From NCBI GenBank assembly GCA_928212115.1, contig CAKMRJ010003334.1, forward strand, positions 28,497,500 through 28,561,499: a DNA stretch of 64,000 bases, in the 5' to 3' direction. Position 1 is the first letter of the stretch; each line of letters opens with the position of its first letter. Positions 51,031 to 61,860 of the stretch are shown here, one piece after another. The notes below the pieces were generated by a model. It saw only the letters and a list, made by a program, of their open reading frames with translations, was not told where the DNA came from and made no database searches. Source of the DNA: Lactuca virosa (Eukaryota; Streptophyta; Magnoliopsida; Asterales; Asteraceae). A program made the position numbers and the translations under genes.

Positions 51031-51852
51031 CTCACGACGTGGCCATCTCTGGCTCACGTCGTGAGCCACTATAGGACAAAATACTCGAGTTTGACCACCC
51101 TCACGACGTGACATGCATCTCCTCACGTAGTGAGATCCGTCTGAATGACATTTTGATTCAAAAACCACTTAATCCATACTAATCCATCTGTTCCATGAGG
51201 CTTCCTAACACCCCAAGGATCATAAAAATCGATGCTTTAAGGTATTGTATGTCCAATACAAGACTTGGGATCAAATTAGGTCATTCATGGATAAAAAGAA
51301 GATAAATTCTCATGCATGAACTCCAACATCATTCAAACTTCAGAACCATGACATATAAGCATCTAAGGACCCTAAGGACCCATAAAGTTGCCAACTTTAT
51401 GGAGTCCCAACACTCCAACTCTTAAGATCTTGGATAAATATGCATAAAAACTTAGATCTAGCAATAAGGAAACATAAAGCTTGGATCTTGATTACTCACA
51501 TTGGTCTAGAAGTGTGGCTAAAGGTTGTAAATGAAGCTTCCAAGCTGTAAATATGCTTCCATGGTGATATCTTCTTCTTCAAACCTCTAAAACTCCACCA
51601 AAAGCTCAAGAAACACAAGGAGAGGCTAGGGTTAGGTTTTTACTGAGTTTAGGGACGAAGGAGGCTGGTTTGGAACCCTAAAATGAAGTTTATGGGGTTT
51701 GAATATGATGGAAACCCTAAAAGACTGTGGGGTTAGGTTGTAGCGTACCTCACATCGTGAGCTCTTAATGATCATGTCATGATCTCAGTTAAATCTGAAT
51801 CTTCATTAAATCCAATCTTCACGTCGTGACCCGTCAATGGTCACGTCGTGAG
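51031..51852. promoter_or_regulatory. Four dyad pairs of the TCACGTCGTGA type
   Basis: Pairs start at 51031/51053, 51100/51122, 51749/51771 and 51818/51840; spacing within each pair is 22 bp and between neighbouring pairs 69 bp. The layout equals that of the ACTCGTCGAGT dyads in the other LTRs, but with a different palindrome. Confidence 0.75.
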
Positions 51853-51945
51853 CCCTGATTTTACCCAAAAAAACAGGCCTTTGACTTCTTGAAGCCATAA
51901 GTCGATCCGATCTAGAAACAGGGTGTTACAATTCTCCCCCACTTA

Positions 51946-52560
51946 AATTCGATTTTGTCCTCGAAATCTCTTCTTGCTGACATTCGAAAATTACCTTTTG
52001 AGGGTCCTTCCTGACCGACTCCTATAACACAGTCTGGTATTGCCTGAAAGACAAGACTCGCACCCATAACATTCAAAATCCAAATCCAGAATCATAAGCT
52101 AAATTTAGTAGAGACTCCAGTGGCAAGAGACACAACTACTGCAACACCTCAACACAATCGATCACTTCCCGATATATCTACAAATCTTACAAGGAAGAAG
52201 TAACCTGACGATAAACAATTCCCCACAACATCGATAATTCGCAAGAGAAGAATTCACTTTTCATGGCAGGACCTCCAGGTCCTGAAATCATGAACAACCC
52301 TTAAGCAACTGAACTTCCCCACTGACACTCATGCCCAAGGTCTCCCGACCTTGCATCGCTCGACAATATCCGAAATAAGAACTTCATCCCACATCATAGT
52401 TGCCACTTACACATACTGACGCATCAGAGAGGAATTTTGACAAAACCTGACAGACAAGGCTAAACCATATTTCCTATCAATTATGATCACCGATATCCAC
52501 AGATTGATCGGTCCTAAATCTACTTGGCCAACTGCTGCCCTGCTAACCCTGCATGAAATG
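51946..52560 (-). other. Internal 3' region of the minus-strand gypsy element
   Basis: Non-coding sequence between the polypurine tract and the inserted solo LTR; it resumes at 56111-56597 after the duplication AAATG. No integrase or chromodomain frame can be read. The stretch 56247-56345 holds about three diverged 36-bp units around GGCCTACCCCCGATCC. Confidence 0.5.
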
Positions 52561-53197
52561 TGTAACACCGTAAAATTTAAAACCAATTTTTCATTTCAAA
52601 ACACAAATAAACATATGTCACATTTCCTCAAAATCAGTAGTAACAAATTATCAACACATTTTTATTTAAAATTGTTTATCACAAATCCAGGATCCTCCAA
52701 ACATAACTCTTTCTCTCGTGTGTACAATCGAGCCGACGCCTTCCCGATATCATGAAAGGTACCTGAAACACATATCACATAACACGGTAAGCATGAAGCT
52801 TAGTGAGTTCCCCAAAATACCTCACACATCTCAGTAGCCTCTCATGGCTATACTCAGATAAGACCCTCCGGTCAATGTGTCTCAGTAGGACCCTCCGATC
52901 CCATAACTCGGGTGGACCCTCCGGTCCTAACTCAGGAAGCTCATAATAATAATACTCAACATAAATCGCAAAGACATAATGTAGAATATCACAATACACA
53001 GATAAGCACATAAGACATCTCAGTCGCACAAAGATACCACACATGGTAAGTATAGTGAGAAGACTCACCTCGAAAGCTAACAAGTAATAATCTCGCACAC
53101 GGAAATCTCAAACTAGCCTCCGCCTATCACATAGGATAAATATCTCTAATTAATACTCTATTCATACTCAATACCGAAAGGTTGCCCTCTCTTTCTC

Positions 53198-55037
53198 TGT
53201 AACGTCCGTGTTTCTAGTCTAGGCATTAATGGTGATGTAATAGTCTTTGTAAACCGTTGTGAAATAATAAAAATGTATTATTTTGAGTGTTATGTGTTTT
53301 ATGCTTAATTATGTAACTTAAATGAATTAAGAACAAGAATAAGCGTAATAATAAAATATTATATAAGCCCGATATATATGAAGGAAGTTGTAGTGGTCGT
53401 GGCAAGGTTTCCAAAAATATAAAGAATGCCGAAATCCGAGTTATAACGAAAAAGTTATGACCTGTCGAAGTTTCGCGACATAACCGGTACGACACTGTGT
53501 GACGTAAATAGTGAATTTACGATAGAGTGATATTTAGCCTTAGTTATCTAAACGAAAGTCGTAGAATACGTTAAACCGAGAGCGTACATAAAAAGAGCGT
53601 GTAAATCTGACTTCGTATGAGGAAGTTATGATTTTTCGAAGTTTCGACTTAGCGGTATGCAGCCCAAAGTTCGAATATGAGATCGAGTGGTTTCTAGCCG
53701 AAACAATCTAAACGAGAATCGAATATCTCATTGATAGTAGTACAACGGTAAAAAGACAGACGAAAACGGACGTCGGATGAAGAAGTTATGAATTTCTAAC
53801 GGAGTTTTCCTGTCCCGGCCTACTAAAAATAATATAATAAAAATAAAGTCAAAAATAGCCGACGGAGTCTAAACAAGAGTTGTAGAGCATAATCTCACCT
53901 ACGTGTGGATATAAAGAACGTCGAAAACGGAGCTCGTATGCAAAAGTTATGAATTTCTGAAGTTCCTCGCATGCAAACCGAGGCTTGTCCGAAGGGAACG
54001 CCCAACGTTCGGAAAGGGAACGCCCATCGTTCGGAAAGGGAACATCCCGGTTTCATCGAAGATTATTATTTTAAGAGACGAAGCGTTGTCCGATAATCGT
54101 CTTATCAAGTAAGTGTGTAGTTGCTTTCTTCTAACACATAGATTTGAATTATTCTCTATAAAATACGTGCTATGTGTTTGTATATTATCTGTTATCTAGA
54201 ATGAGTATTGAATGGATATATTATACAGGTTTTAAAGTTGTATAAGTATGTATATATGTATATGTTATCTACAAAACTGTTGGGTATAACATGAGTAGAT
54301 AGTTGATGTGTGATGAAATAAAATGATGAGAGGCCTCGATGTTGTTGTTGATCTAGTCATCTAGCGGAGTATGGATGACGACCACAGACTATTTCTAGAC
54401 TGTCAAGTGGAACGCTGGCAGGTTCATAACCTGTAGGTGTTGTGAACGATGTGTTCACCGGTGTACTCTATCCCCCTCATGGTTTCCTTTAGGACATCTA
54501 TTGTTGAGGAAACCCCTTTGCAGTAATGTCCATCCCGATGAAAAATCCTAGACTAGGTCCCTTGTGATAGTCGTTGTTTTAGGGACGTAAAGTGAGGATA
54601 ACGGGAATGGGTAATCGGGTTATTGTTGGTTGGTGAAATTAAATATAATTATTTACTGTGGGTTGAAAACCCTATATGCTCACCAGGCTCCCAAGCCTGA
54701 CCCACTCAGTTTTATTTGTATTATAGGCAGTGGCGCGAGAGCATAAGATGGATGAATCATCAAGTTATTTTGTTTATAGGCTTGTAGTTGTAAATAACTG
54801 TTGTAAGGCTTATAATGTGCCGTTTATGCTTTTGGTCTGTATCGGAACATGACATCCCGAGTTTTGTTATATATGAAAATACTTTTCTTTAAGAAATGTT
54901 TTGATAAATTTCATCTTATCATATTTTGTTTTGGGAACAAATTCCGCAACTCTTTTAATTCAAAGGATTACTCTGAAATTATTTTAAAAGCATAAATTAA
55001 ATCGGTCTTTTCTGACCGTGATTTTTGGGATGTCACA
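53198..55037 (+). mobile_element. Second family B solo LTR, nested
   Basis: Begins TGTAACGTCCG and ends GGGATGTCACA; perfect 5-bp duplication TTCTC (53193-53197 and 55038-55042). The reverse complement of the element at 12943-15636 at both ends, but without its minisatellites. At 53994-54050 GGGAACGCCCAACGTTCGG and near-copies recur every 22 bp (53994, 54016, 54038). Confidence 0.92.
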
Positions 55038-55163
55038 TTCTCTTTCTAACTCTTGGATTGGGTAAAAGACCATTTTACCCCTCCATGGTCTCCATTACTC
55101 ATGAATGACCAAACCCTAAAGTCAACAGAAGTCAAACTCGAGTCAATAGTCCATGTTTGACCC

Positions 55164-55339
55164 GACTCGCCGAGTGCATCTATGTGACTCGTCGAGTCCC
55201 CTTGCTTCTTCTGTCATATCGCGAAAGTCCACCTTGACTCGCCGAGTTGTCTCGCCAACTCGCCGAGTCACCCATGTCCAGACTCATCGGGGAAAAACCC
55301 TAGCCGACTCGTCGAGTCAGCTCATAGACTCGGCAAGTC
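55164..55339. promoter_or_regulatory. Three dyad pairs, inner cluster
   Basis: GACTCGTCGAGTC-type dyads start at 55164/55186, 55236/55257 and 55306/55327, plus a degenerate one at 55281. Spacing 21-22 bp within pairs, 70-72 bp between pairs. Confidence 0.75.
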
Positions 55340-55947
55340 CCTTTAATCTGATTTCTCATTCAGACGAATCAAAGCAGCTCTACTACTCTAAACACTAGAT
55401 CTAGCATCCCAAGACTTTATTGTCACGTAAAGCTTCAATCTTTACGTTCATGCATGGTAGTTTTGCTCCAACATACCAAAACATGCTCTCACAATGTGTT
55501 AAGCACAATATCCTTCATATGGGTGAATAAAGTTGGAACCTTTGAACTCTAGGGACCTCACAAGGTCCAGATATGAGGCCTAAACCTCAAGAAAACTCTC
55601 TAAGCTCGAAATCCAAAATAAAGGTGGCATAAACCCTAACCTTCCAAAATGAAGAGATCTAACCATAAGAATGATAAAGGTATGAACTTTTCACATTTTA
55701 TAGAAGCTCTTGGATGACAAGCAATAGATCTAACAGCCTCTTCTCGTTCCTTGCTTGAATTCCTTCTCTTCCCCTCCAAATAGGCACCAAAATACTCAAT
55801 ATAAGCTCAACATTCTCTCTTTTAGCTCAAAAAGGCGACTAGGGTTTCTCTCAGTGAAGTTGGGCAACTCATGAGCCAAAAATGAGGCTATAAGTTCCCT
55901 TATATAGGCCCCAAACCCGGGGATTTAGGGTTTCAGTACACATCACC

Positions 55948-56047
55948 TACTCAGCGAGTCGGCTCTCCGACTCGTCGAGTCCGCTCATTAAACCCACACA
56001 GTCAACTCGACTCTACTCGACGAGTTGGACTCACAACTCGTCGAGTC
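55948..56047. promoter_or_regulatory. Two dyad pairs upstream of the LTR TATA box
   Basis: Dyads start at 55948/55969 and 56014/56035: 21 bp within pairs and 66 bp between pairs, the same as at 15698-15798. Confidence 0.75.
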
Positions 56048-56597
56048 ACTCAATAAACCCCAAAATAAACACACCATTAATATACCTAGGATTCCGGATG
56101 TTACAAAATGCACCAACATAAAGGAACCCAACAATCCAATACAAAACTAGACCGGGCTCCTACTCGGATCTAACATCCCTACTTATCTATCTACTAACCA
56201 TACTCAGGTTCACCCAGGATCCACTAATCGACAGCAACACTCGGGCTTACCCCCAATCCACTCACCAACAATAATACTCAGGCCTACCCCCGATCCAATA
56301 ACCAACATCAACACTTAGGCCTACCTCGATCCAATAACCAATCAACAGAACTCGGGCTCAACAAAACATAACGATCCTACCAGGTCTTCGGGTTGTGACT
56401 CGGACCTCCAAGCCCCAATCAAACAAGAACAAACAAGGAAGCCCTCATTATAACCCTCAACCTGGTCTCCTATCACCCTAAAGTCTAAACACACAAACAC
56501 GCCTTACATATGTTGCCACAACTAAAATTAATACGACTTGAAGGGAATCCAATAGCTGACAACGAACTTAATACGAAACTGAAAGATTTAGCAGCTG

Positions 56598-58580
56598 TGT
56601 AACGTCGCAAAAATAATGACTTAAAAATTTTCGTCTTTATATTAATAAATCGTTAATACATATCACTTCCACAAAACCAAGGTAATCAGGATTCATCAAA
56701 ACATCATCAAATCATAGTAAATCACAAAATGCGGAAACATGTGGTGTGTGCTTTGCAATCATCCTAAGCTTTTCCATTTGAAAACCGAAGCACCCGAAAC
56801 ATAAACTGAAAACCGTAAGCACAAAGTTTAGTGAGTTCCCCAAGATACCTAATACCACATAAGACAATCTCAATTGAACCCAACCATTATGCCAAGACTG
56901 CAATGCATGAATTTGTGTCTAATTTTTCATAAGGACCCCCTAACCCTAAATACTTACAATCTTCATAAACACTTGCCCATTTTTTCCGAACAACGCTCAT
57001 TTTATGCATCCCTCCGAATCTATATGCAAAAACTTTCTTAACCTCAAGGAATATTTGGTTAAACCCCCAAGCATACATATGGAAAAATAACCTAGAAAAG
57101 AAAACTACAAATAAAATAAAAATACAACTTTTGCTTCGAATTTTTGATACTTTGTAACTCTTTTTCATGTCTTCATACTTGTAGATTCTTTCAAACATTT
57201 CATCAATCTTTTTTTTCCATACACACTTTTTTCACTCAAACTAAAAACCTAGAAAACATATGCTTCCGCAAGGGGTTTTAACTTCATCATTTATTGATTA
57301 AAGGCATTAGTCTTATGTGTAATGACTACTAAAGCTTCCCTGGATACATTTCAAGTACACGATGCTAAACATGTTGTGTCCCTCAGACTAAGCAAGGTTG
57401 TGTTTTTGTTCCATGATTTCACTATAATAAAGGAGGCCACAAATGCATTATAACGTATATTGGCTCAACTAAACATTTAGATCCTCAAAGAATCATCAAA
57501 AACAATACTAGCATGGAATCCTAATTGCTTTACCATAATTTTCTGAATTAACCTAGCAATTTTTTTTATGTTCAAATTTTTAAAAATTATACCTATGATT
57601 CTAATATAACTAATGTAACCAACTCCCTACCCCACACTTATTTTATGCAATGTCCCCATTGCATGTTATGCATAAATAAAATATTAAATAAAAAGACGAG
57701 AAAAGGAACGAACTCCCCTCGAATAGAAGTGGCGAGGTTGATAATTCTTCTTTTTAGCTCCTTCTTCATATGAATTTGGCATGGGAACAACTCATCAATG
57801 CCTTGGGTGTCGAACATCTCGTGTGGTTGACAGCTCGTAACACAACTGGAAAATGCTTCTTGGAAAGCCTAGAAATGAACTTTATAAATGTGGATAATGC
57901 CTGCCTTGAATAGGATCAAATCGATGACTCGAGAAAATTGACTGAGATAAAAACACGCCGAGTTGTAGTGGGAAACACATCGTGTTGAATTTTAACTCAG
58001 ACAGAAATCACGTTTTTCTTCTTGAACACGCCGTGTTGTGGTATGACCACGGTGTGTTTAAGGTTCAAATTGTGATTTTTATTCTCTTTTGCTTCAGCGT
58101 TGATTTCTTAGTCAAATAGGGTATTAATGCAATACACCTCTTTATTTCTTCTGTAACGTGACTCCCTTTAGCAATCATAATCACCAGACTCAAAAATGTC
58201 ACTCAAAGTCTTCTAATCTCTCGTTAACGACTCGACCCCTCACTTGTTCCTCTCACGCTTTAAATAGTCATTCTATTCTCAACCAAACTTCTGCAAAGAT
58301 CAAAAACAAAAACTACATAATAAAAGGATAACAAACATTAATTTAAAGTTCCTCCATTACCCTACTTACTACAAGTTTTAAAACAACCAAACAAAATAAA
58401 ACAAACAAAAAGAAAATTGTCTTAAACACTTCAAACACAAATAAAATAAGATTGAAAAGTAAAAGAAAGATAAAGGAAAAAAAATGCAGACTCAAATGAG
58501 GGGATGCCTCCCGTAAGCGCTTCTTTTTGTGCGAGTCTTGAGCTGGACTCTCAACTTAATAAACTTGTAATAAAATCAAT
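56598..58580 (-). mobile_element. Rearranged gypsy LTR-related region
   Basis: Starts TGTAACGTCG with the same downstream landmarks as the family A LTRs (AAATGCGGAA, CCGTAAGCACAAAGTTTAGT). Two pairs of AACACGCCGTGTT-type dyads start at 57952/57974 and 58025/58045. A right terminus could not be placed. The minus-strand frames at 56712-57198 have no recognisable homology. GGGGATGCCTCCCGTAAGCG near 58500 resembles non-coding interior sequence of other plant gypsy elements (recalled pattern). Confidence 0.5.
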
Positions 58581-58584
58581 GCCA

Positions 58585-58901
58585 ATCCATCCGTTGCATT
58601 GAATATTTTTTTTGGACCAATTTGTAAAATTCGGCTCTTTGCTTCTAAAATTGGTAAAACGAGCTTGAACTCATAAAACCCAAGAATCTTGACAAGGGTT
58701 GGAACCAGTTGGGTACTAATCAGAGCCCAGGATGACTGCAGAGCACACACCACCTCATTCCGCATTTTGTGATTTACTCTGATAATTTTTTTATGTAGTG
58801 ATACACTTTGATCCATCTTGGTTGTATGACAATGTTTTGGATTACCGTTTTATTAATTCTAAAAACAAATTTTTTGGGTCTTAGCAAGTTGGTATCAGAG
58901 C
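58585..58901 (+). mobile_element. Remnant of the 5' LTR end and PBS of a plus-strand gypsy element
   Basis: The LTR appears to end ...GGGTCTTAGCA at 58886; the PBS TGGTATCAGAGC (initiator tRNA-Met) follows at 58890-58901. Its last 300 bp is the inverse complement of 56598-56770 (shared AATCACAAAATGCGGA, TGGTGTGTGCT), so two family A LTR ends face each other. The rest of this LTR is missing. The minus frame 58556-58816 is this LTR read backwards. Confidence 0.75.
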
Positions 58902-59778
58902 CTTAGTTTGAGGGATTCGGACATACTCTCGGGTGTGTCTGAACTCAAACTGAGGATTTGGTAACGAAAATTCAAAAAGGAAATATTTTTAAAGAAAAGG
59001 GTTTTCTAATACAAGAAAGGGTGTGGTGCATGCAATCGATCGAGCTCAAGTAAGTTTTCCCAAAATACCCATACATGTTATCTAATATGATTTGATTTGT
59101 GAATCTGTGAATTGCATGCTAGTTAGGGCTAAGGATATGCTCAGCGTTTTCATGATAGAATGCTAGGAGAGATGCCTTTGTATGCCTATTGTATGAGCTT
59201 GTAGACTTGCATGCTAGTACTGACCAGTCAGTGATAGGATGCCATGTTTAGGTTATGCTTGGTTCTGATTACTCGATGCTTGAATGCTACTTGCTTTGTG
59301 CTTTTAGGAGTTCTCACTAACATCAGCTAACTAGTAAGCAAATATGTTAAGTTGCATATTGTGGAACTAAATAATCTTAGAAGGTTAGGTTTTAACTTTA
59401 TTGCGCAACTCTTGTTTGAGTTCAACCGTTGTAGTGTGAGACCTTTCATTCGAAGAATTATCTGGTTTCAGTGATATGTAATTGTATTCGTGAGCTAGTT
59501 AAAGGGTGTCGGTAGGAGCTCCTTCTGCAGCTGATGGCGGAGAGTGGTGTGCTGGTTGCCCTAGGAAACGTAGGAAGATATTTAGTTTTGGGAGCCTTAT
59601 CATATTGAGGGTTAATTGAATGGATAAAGAGTGACTTGGCGGATTCAAGGCAATCCGTGAGGAAAGTACGGATAGATGTGAAAGATAGTATGGGCCCGTA
59701 CTACTGGAAGAAGAGGATCCGTACTCGAGTCAAGGAGAGTTGCGATGAAACCAGGAAGCTTGTAGAGTATGAGATCCC

Positions 59779-59845
<67 letters not shown>

Positions 59846-59882
59846 ATGTGTATTCTGATGGTTTATATGGTCTATTTTCAGT
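58902..59882 (+). other. Leader of the plus-strand gypsy element
   Basis: Between PBS and gag. A frame at 59636-59782 is open but unrecognised. It runs into a (TA)n tract (59783-59842) and a stretch ending TCTATTTTCAG just before the gag ATG, which looks like an intron 3' end. Confidence 0.45.
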
Positions 59883-60618
59883 ATGGTGATTCTTCGAGGC
59901 AGTCCGGTTGGTAGTTCTGGTGCTAGTGAGGGCTCGGGCTCAGGTTCTGGAGCGGGGCAGTTGGATGATCAGACGAGGGAGTTCATCACGTTTGATATTA
60001 CGCGTTGCATTCTCAAGCATACTCCTATGATCTTCGGTACGATCAACGATGGTATTGTGGAGCTGTTGGAGGAGTGTTTGGGCTCTTTTCGTTTTGAGAT
60101 GGTGGCCTTGATAGGGGAGCGTTCAATGACCTTCAGGGAGTTTCGGGCATGTGGGGCTCCGGACTACTACGGGGAGAAGGACCCGATATAGAGTAGGCGA
60201 TGGTTAGCGGATGTTGCTAACTCATTCTGCACCAGCAGTTGTACCGATGGGGAAAAGGCCAGACTTGCTTCATGTCTTCTGAAAGACAAAGCTCGGGACT
60301 GGTGCGAGGAGGCAGGGCATGCCTTGGGAGGCGAGGCGATTGAGTCCCTGTCATGGGATGATTTTGTGACTAGGTTTAGGACTGAGTTTGCAACAATGAT
60401 TGAGGTGCATCAGTTGGCGCGAGAGTTTCAGGATCTCCGCCATACTACTGAGATGGTGGCTAAGATCACAACGATGTTTTGTGAGAGGGCGATTTTGGTT
60501 CCGCAGTATGTGGCGGACGAGGAGATGAAGATGGCGAGGTACCATGAGATGTTGAGGAGTGATATCCAGCTGTTTGTGAGCCGAACCAGTTGCAAGACAC
60601 TGGAGGACATGATAGCGA
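59883..60618 (+). pseudogene. Gypsy gag, N-terminal and retrotrans_gag part
   Basis: Structural protein of a Ty3/gypsy element. The Gly/Ser-rich start is followed by LDDQTREFITFDITRCIL and the conserved gag core (LLKDKARDWCEEAGHALGGE, then WDDFVTRFRTEFATMIEV). One frame runs throughout with a single in-frame TAG at 60189-60191. At 60619 the reading enters a (TA)n tract and the inserted TIR element; the rest of gag resumes at 61290. Confidence 0.88.
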
Positions 60619-60633
60619 TATATATATATATAT

Positions 60634-60663
<30 letters not shown>
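60619..60663. repeat. (TA)n tract left of the TIR element
   Basis: TA units with one GA interruption inside gag. Confidence 0.95.
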
Positions 60664-60667
<4 letters not shown>

Positions 60668-61203
60668 GGATAGAGAATATACATTACAGCCCTACCTAAG
60701 CTTAGGTACTAAACTTCTAAAATATGTCGTTTTAACATGCTAGATATACCCGGTTTGGTTTCACTTGGTAAATATATCATCCTCCACAACATTTCTTTCT
60801 TTCATTATCGTTTTACCATCCCTGTTTTCTTTCCTCAATTATCGTTTATTACTTCACCCAAGTGAACATTACTAAACCCTAAACCTAAACCCTAAACCCT
60901 AAATTTAAACCCTAATCCCTAAACCTAAACCCTAAACCCTAAATCTAAACCCTAAACCCTAAATCTAAACCTAAACACTAAACCCTAAATCTAAACCCTA
61001 AACCCTAAACCCTAAACCTAAACCTAAACCCTAAACCCTAAACCCTAAATCTAAACCCTAAACCCTATTGTTTCGATCTTGAATTTACATCTTGAAGTAT
61101 TAATCGTGAATCCATTAACTGTAATCTTTATATAGTAAAACAATGTATTTTCAAGAGGTTTAGTACCTAAGCTTAGGTGGGGCTGTAATGTATATTCCCT
61201 TTT

Positions 61204-61208
<5 letters not shown>
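60664..61208. mobile_element. (TA)n-bounded TIR element carrying telomere-type repeats
   Basis: Terminal inverted repeats of about 53 bp: left GAATATACATTACAGCCCTA with CCTAAGCTTAGGTACTAAAC, right the inverse with few mismatches. Each TIR has an inner palindrome CCTAAGCTTAGG. TA tracts flank both ends (60619-60663 and 61207-61289), as described for Micron elements of rice. The interior has no ORF but a 195-bp array of CCCTAAA-type units. Inserted in the gag gene of a gypsy element. Confidence 0.9.
60872..61066. repeat. Interstitial telomere-type repeat (CCCTAAA)n
   Basis: About 28 units of CCCTAAA with variants CCTAAA and TCTAAA, all in one orientation. CCCTAAA is the plant telomere repeat; placement inside a TIR element points to a mobile copy and not to a chromosome fusion. 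Confidence 0.97.

Positions 61209-61289
<81 letters not shown>
61207..61289. repeat. (TA)n tract right of the TIR element
   Basis: About 40 uninterrupted TA units; the gag frame resumes right after it (GAGATGGAGAGG). Confidence 0.95.
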
Positions 61290-61292
<3 letters not shown>

Positions 61293-61857
61293 GATGGAGA
61301 GGAAGAGGAAGCTGGATCAGGCTCAGGTTTCAGGGGGATCGGGCAAGAGGCCCAAGGTTCAGGATTCGAGATCAAGAAGCCAACAGGGCCGGAGCCGATG
61401 TGGGAAGTGCGACAAGATGCACGAGGGACCGTGCAAGGTGGGTGGTTCGAGATGCTTCAAGTGCGGTCGGATTGGTCATTTTAGCAAGGATTGTACTGCT
61501 ACCACCACCACCCCAGGATATTATCTGATTTGCTTTCATTACAATAATAGGGGACACAAGAAGGCCCATTGTCCGAGATTGATTGTAGCAGGGCCGGTGT
61601 CAGCACCTGCTCTTGTGACTCTTCAGACCACTGATGGCCGCCAGGGCAAGGCGGATGCGCCTGTGGTGAAGAACAGGGCTTTTCAGTTGACGGTCGAGGA
61701 GGCTCGCGCGACACCTGATGTGGTGATGGGTATGTATCTTCTCCTTATCTATTTATTTATATTGAATTTCATGCTTATATTCATGTGTTTTATTTTAGGA
61801 TCGTTCGTCGTGAATGATATTTCTGCTTTGGTCTTGTTTGATTCGGGGGCTACCCGA
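61290..61857 (+). pseudogene. Gypsy gag C-terminus, zinc knuckles, and protease start
   Basis: Reads EMERKRKLDQ, a basic Ser/Gly-rich stretch, then CGKCDKMHEGPC and the classical knuckle CFKCGRIGHFSKDC; a third knuckle is degenerate (CFHYNNRGHKKAHC). A GT-AG segment of 69 bp (61730-61798, GTATGT...TTTTAG) looks like a small intron. Joined, it gives VVMG-SFVVNDISALVLFDSG with the aspartic protease motif DSGAT. The segment has no stop and keeps the frame even when unspliced. A TAA at 61858 follows the protease motif. Confidence 0.85.
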
Positions 61858-61860
61858 TAA

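Larger units (their letters stand above)
49028..51930 (-). mobile_element. 3' LTR of a minus-strand Ty3/gypsy element
   Basis: Begins TGTAACGTCCC and ends GGGTGTTACA on plus. Immediately right is ATTCTCCCCCACTTA (51931-51945), the complement of a polypurine tract, so the element reads on minus and this is its 3' LTR, 2.9 kb long. It contains (AT)n tracts (49112-49152, 49490-49570), a tRNA-like module, a 49-bp tandem array and four dyad pairs of the TCACGTCGTGA type. The flanking 5 bp on the left is ATTAT; the 5' LTR was not identified, so the duplication cannot be checked. Confidence 0.85.
52561..56105 (-). mobile_element. Second family A solo LTR, split by a family B solo LTR
   Basis: Begins TGTAACACCG and ends GGATGTTACA, with perfect 5-bp duplication AAATG (52556-52560 and 56106-56110). 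Without the inner insertion it is about 1.7 kb. In its own (minus) sense it shows two dyad pairs (56047-55948), then a TATATAAG box at 55918-55909, a leader-like stretch, then three more dyad pairs (55339-55164). Sister of the LTR at 11021-15856, which was invaded by the same inner family. Confidence 0.92.

Noticed and set aside
53226..53495. Minus-strand ORF of 89 residues
   Set aside because: Falls inside the family B solo LTR; non-coding.
60872..61066. Chromosome end or telomere fusion
   Set aside because: The CCCTAAA array is only 195 bp, degenerate, and enclosed by matching terminal inverted repeats within a gag gene.
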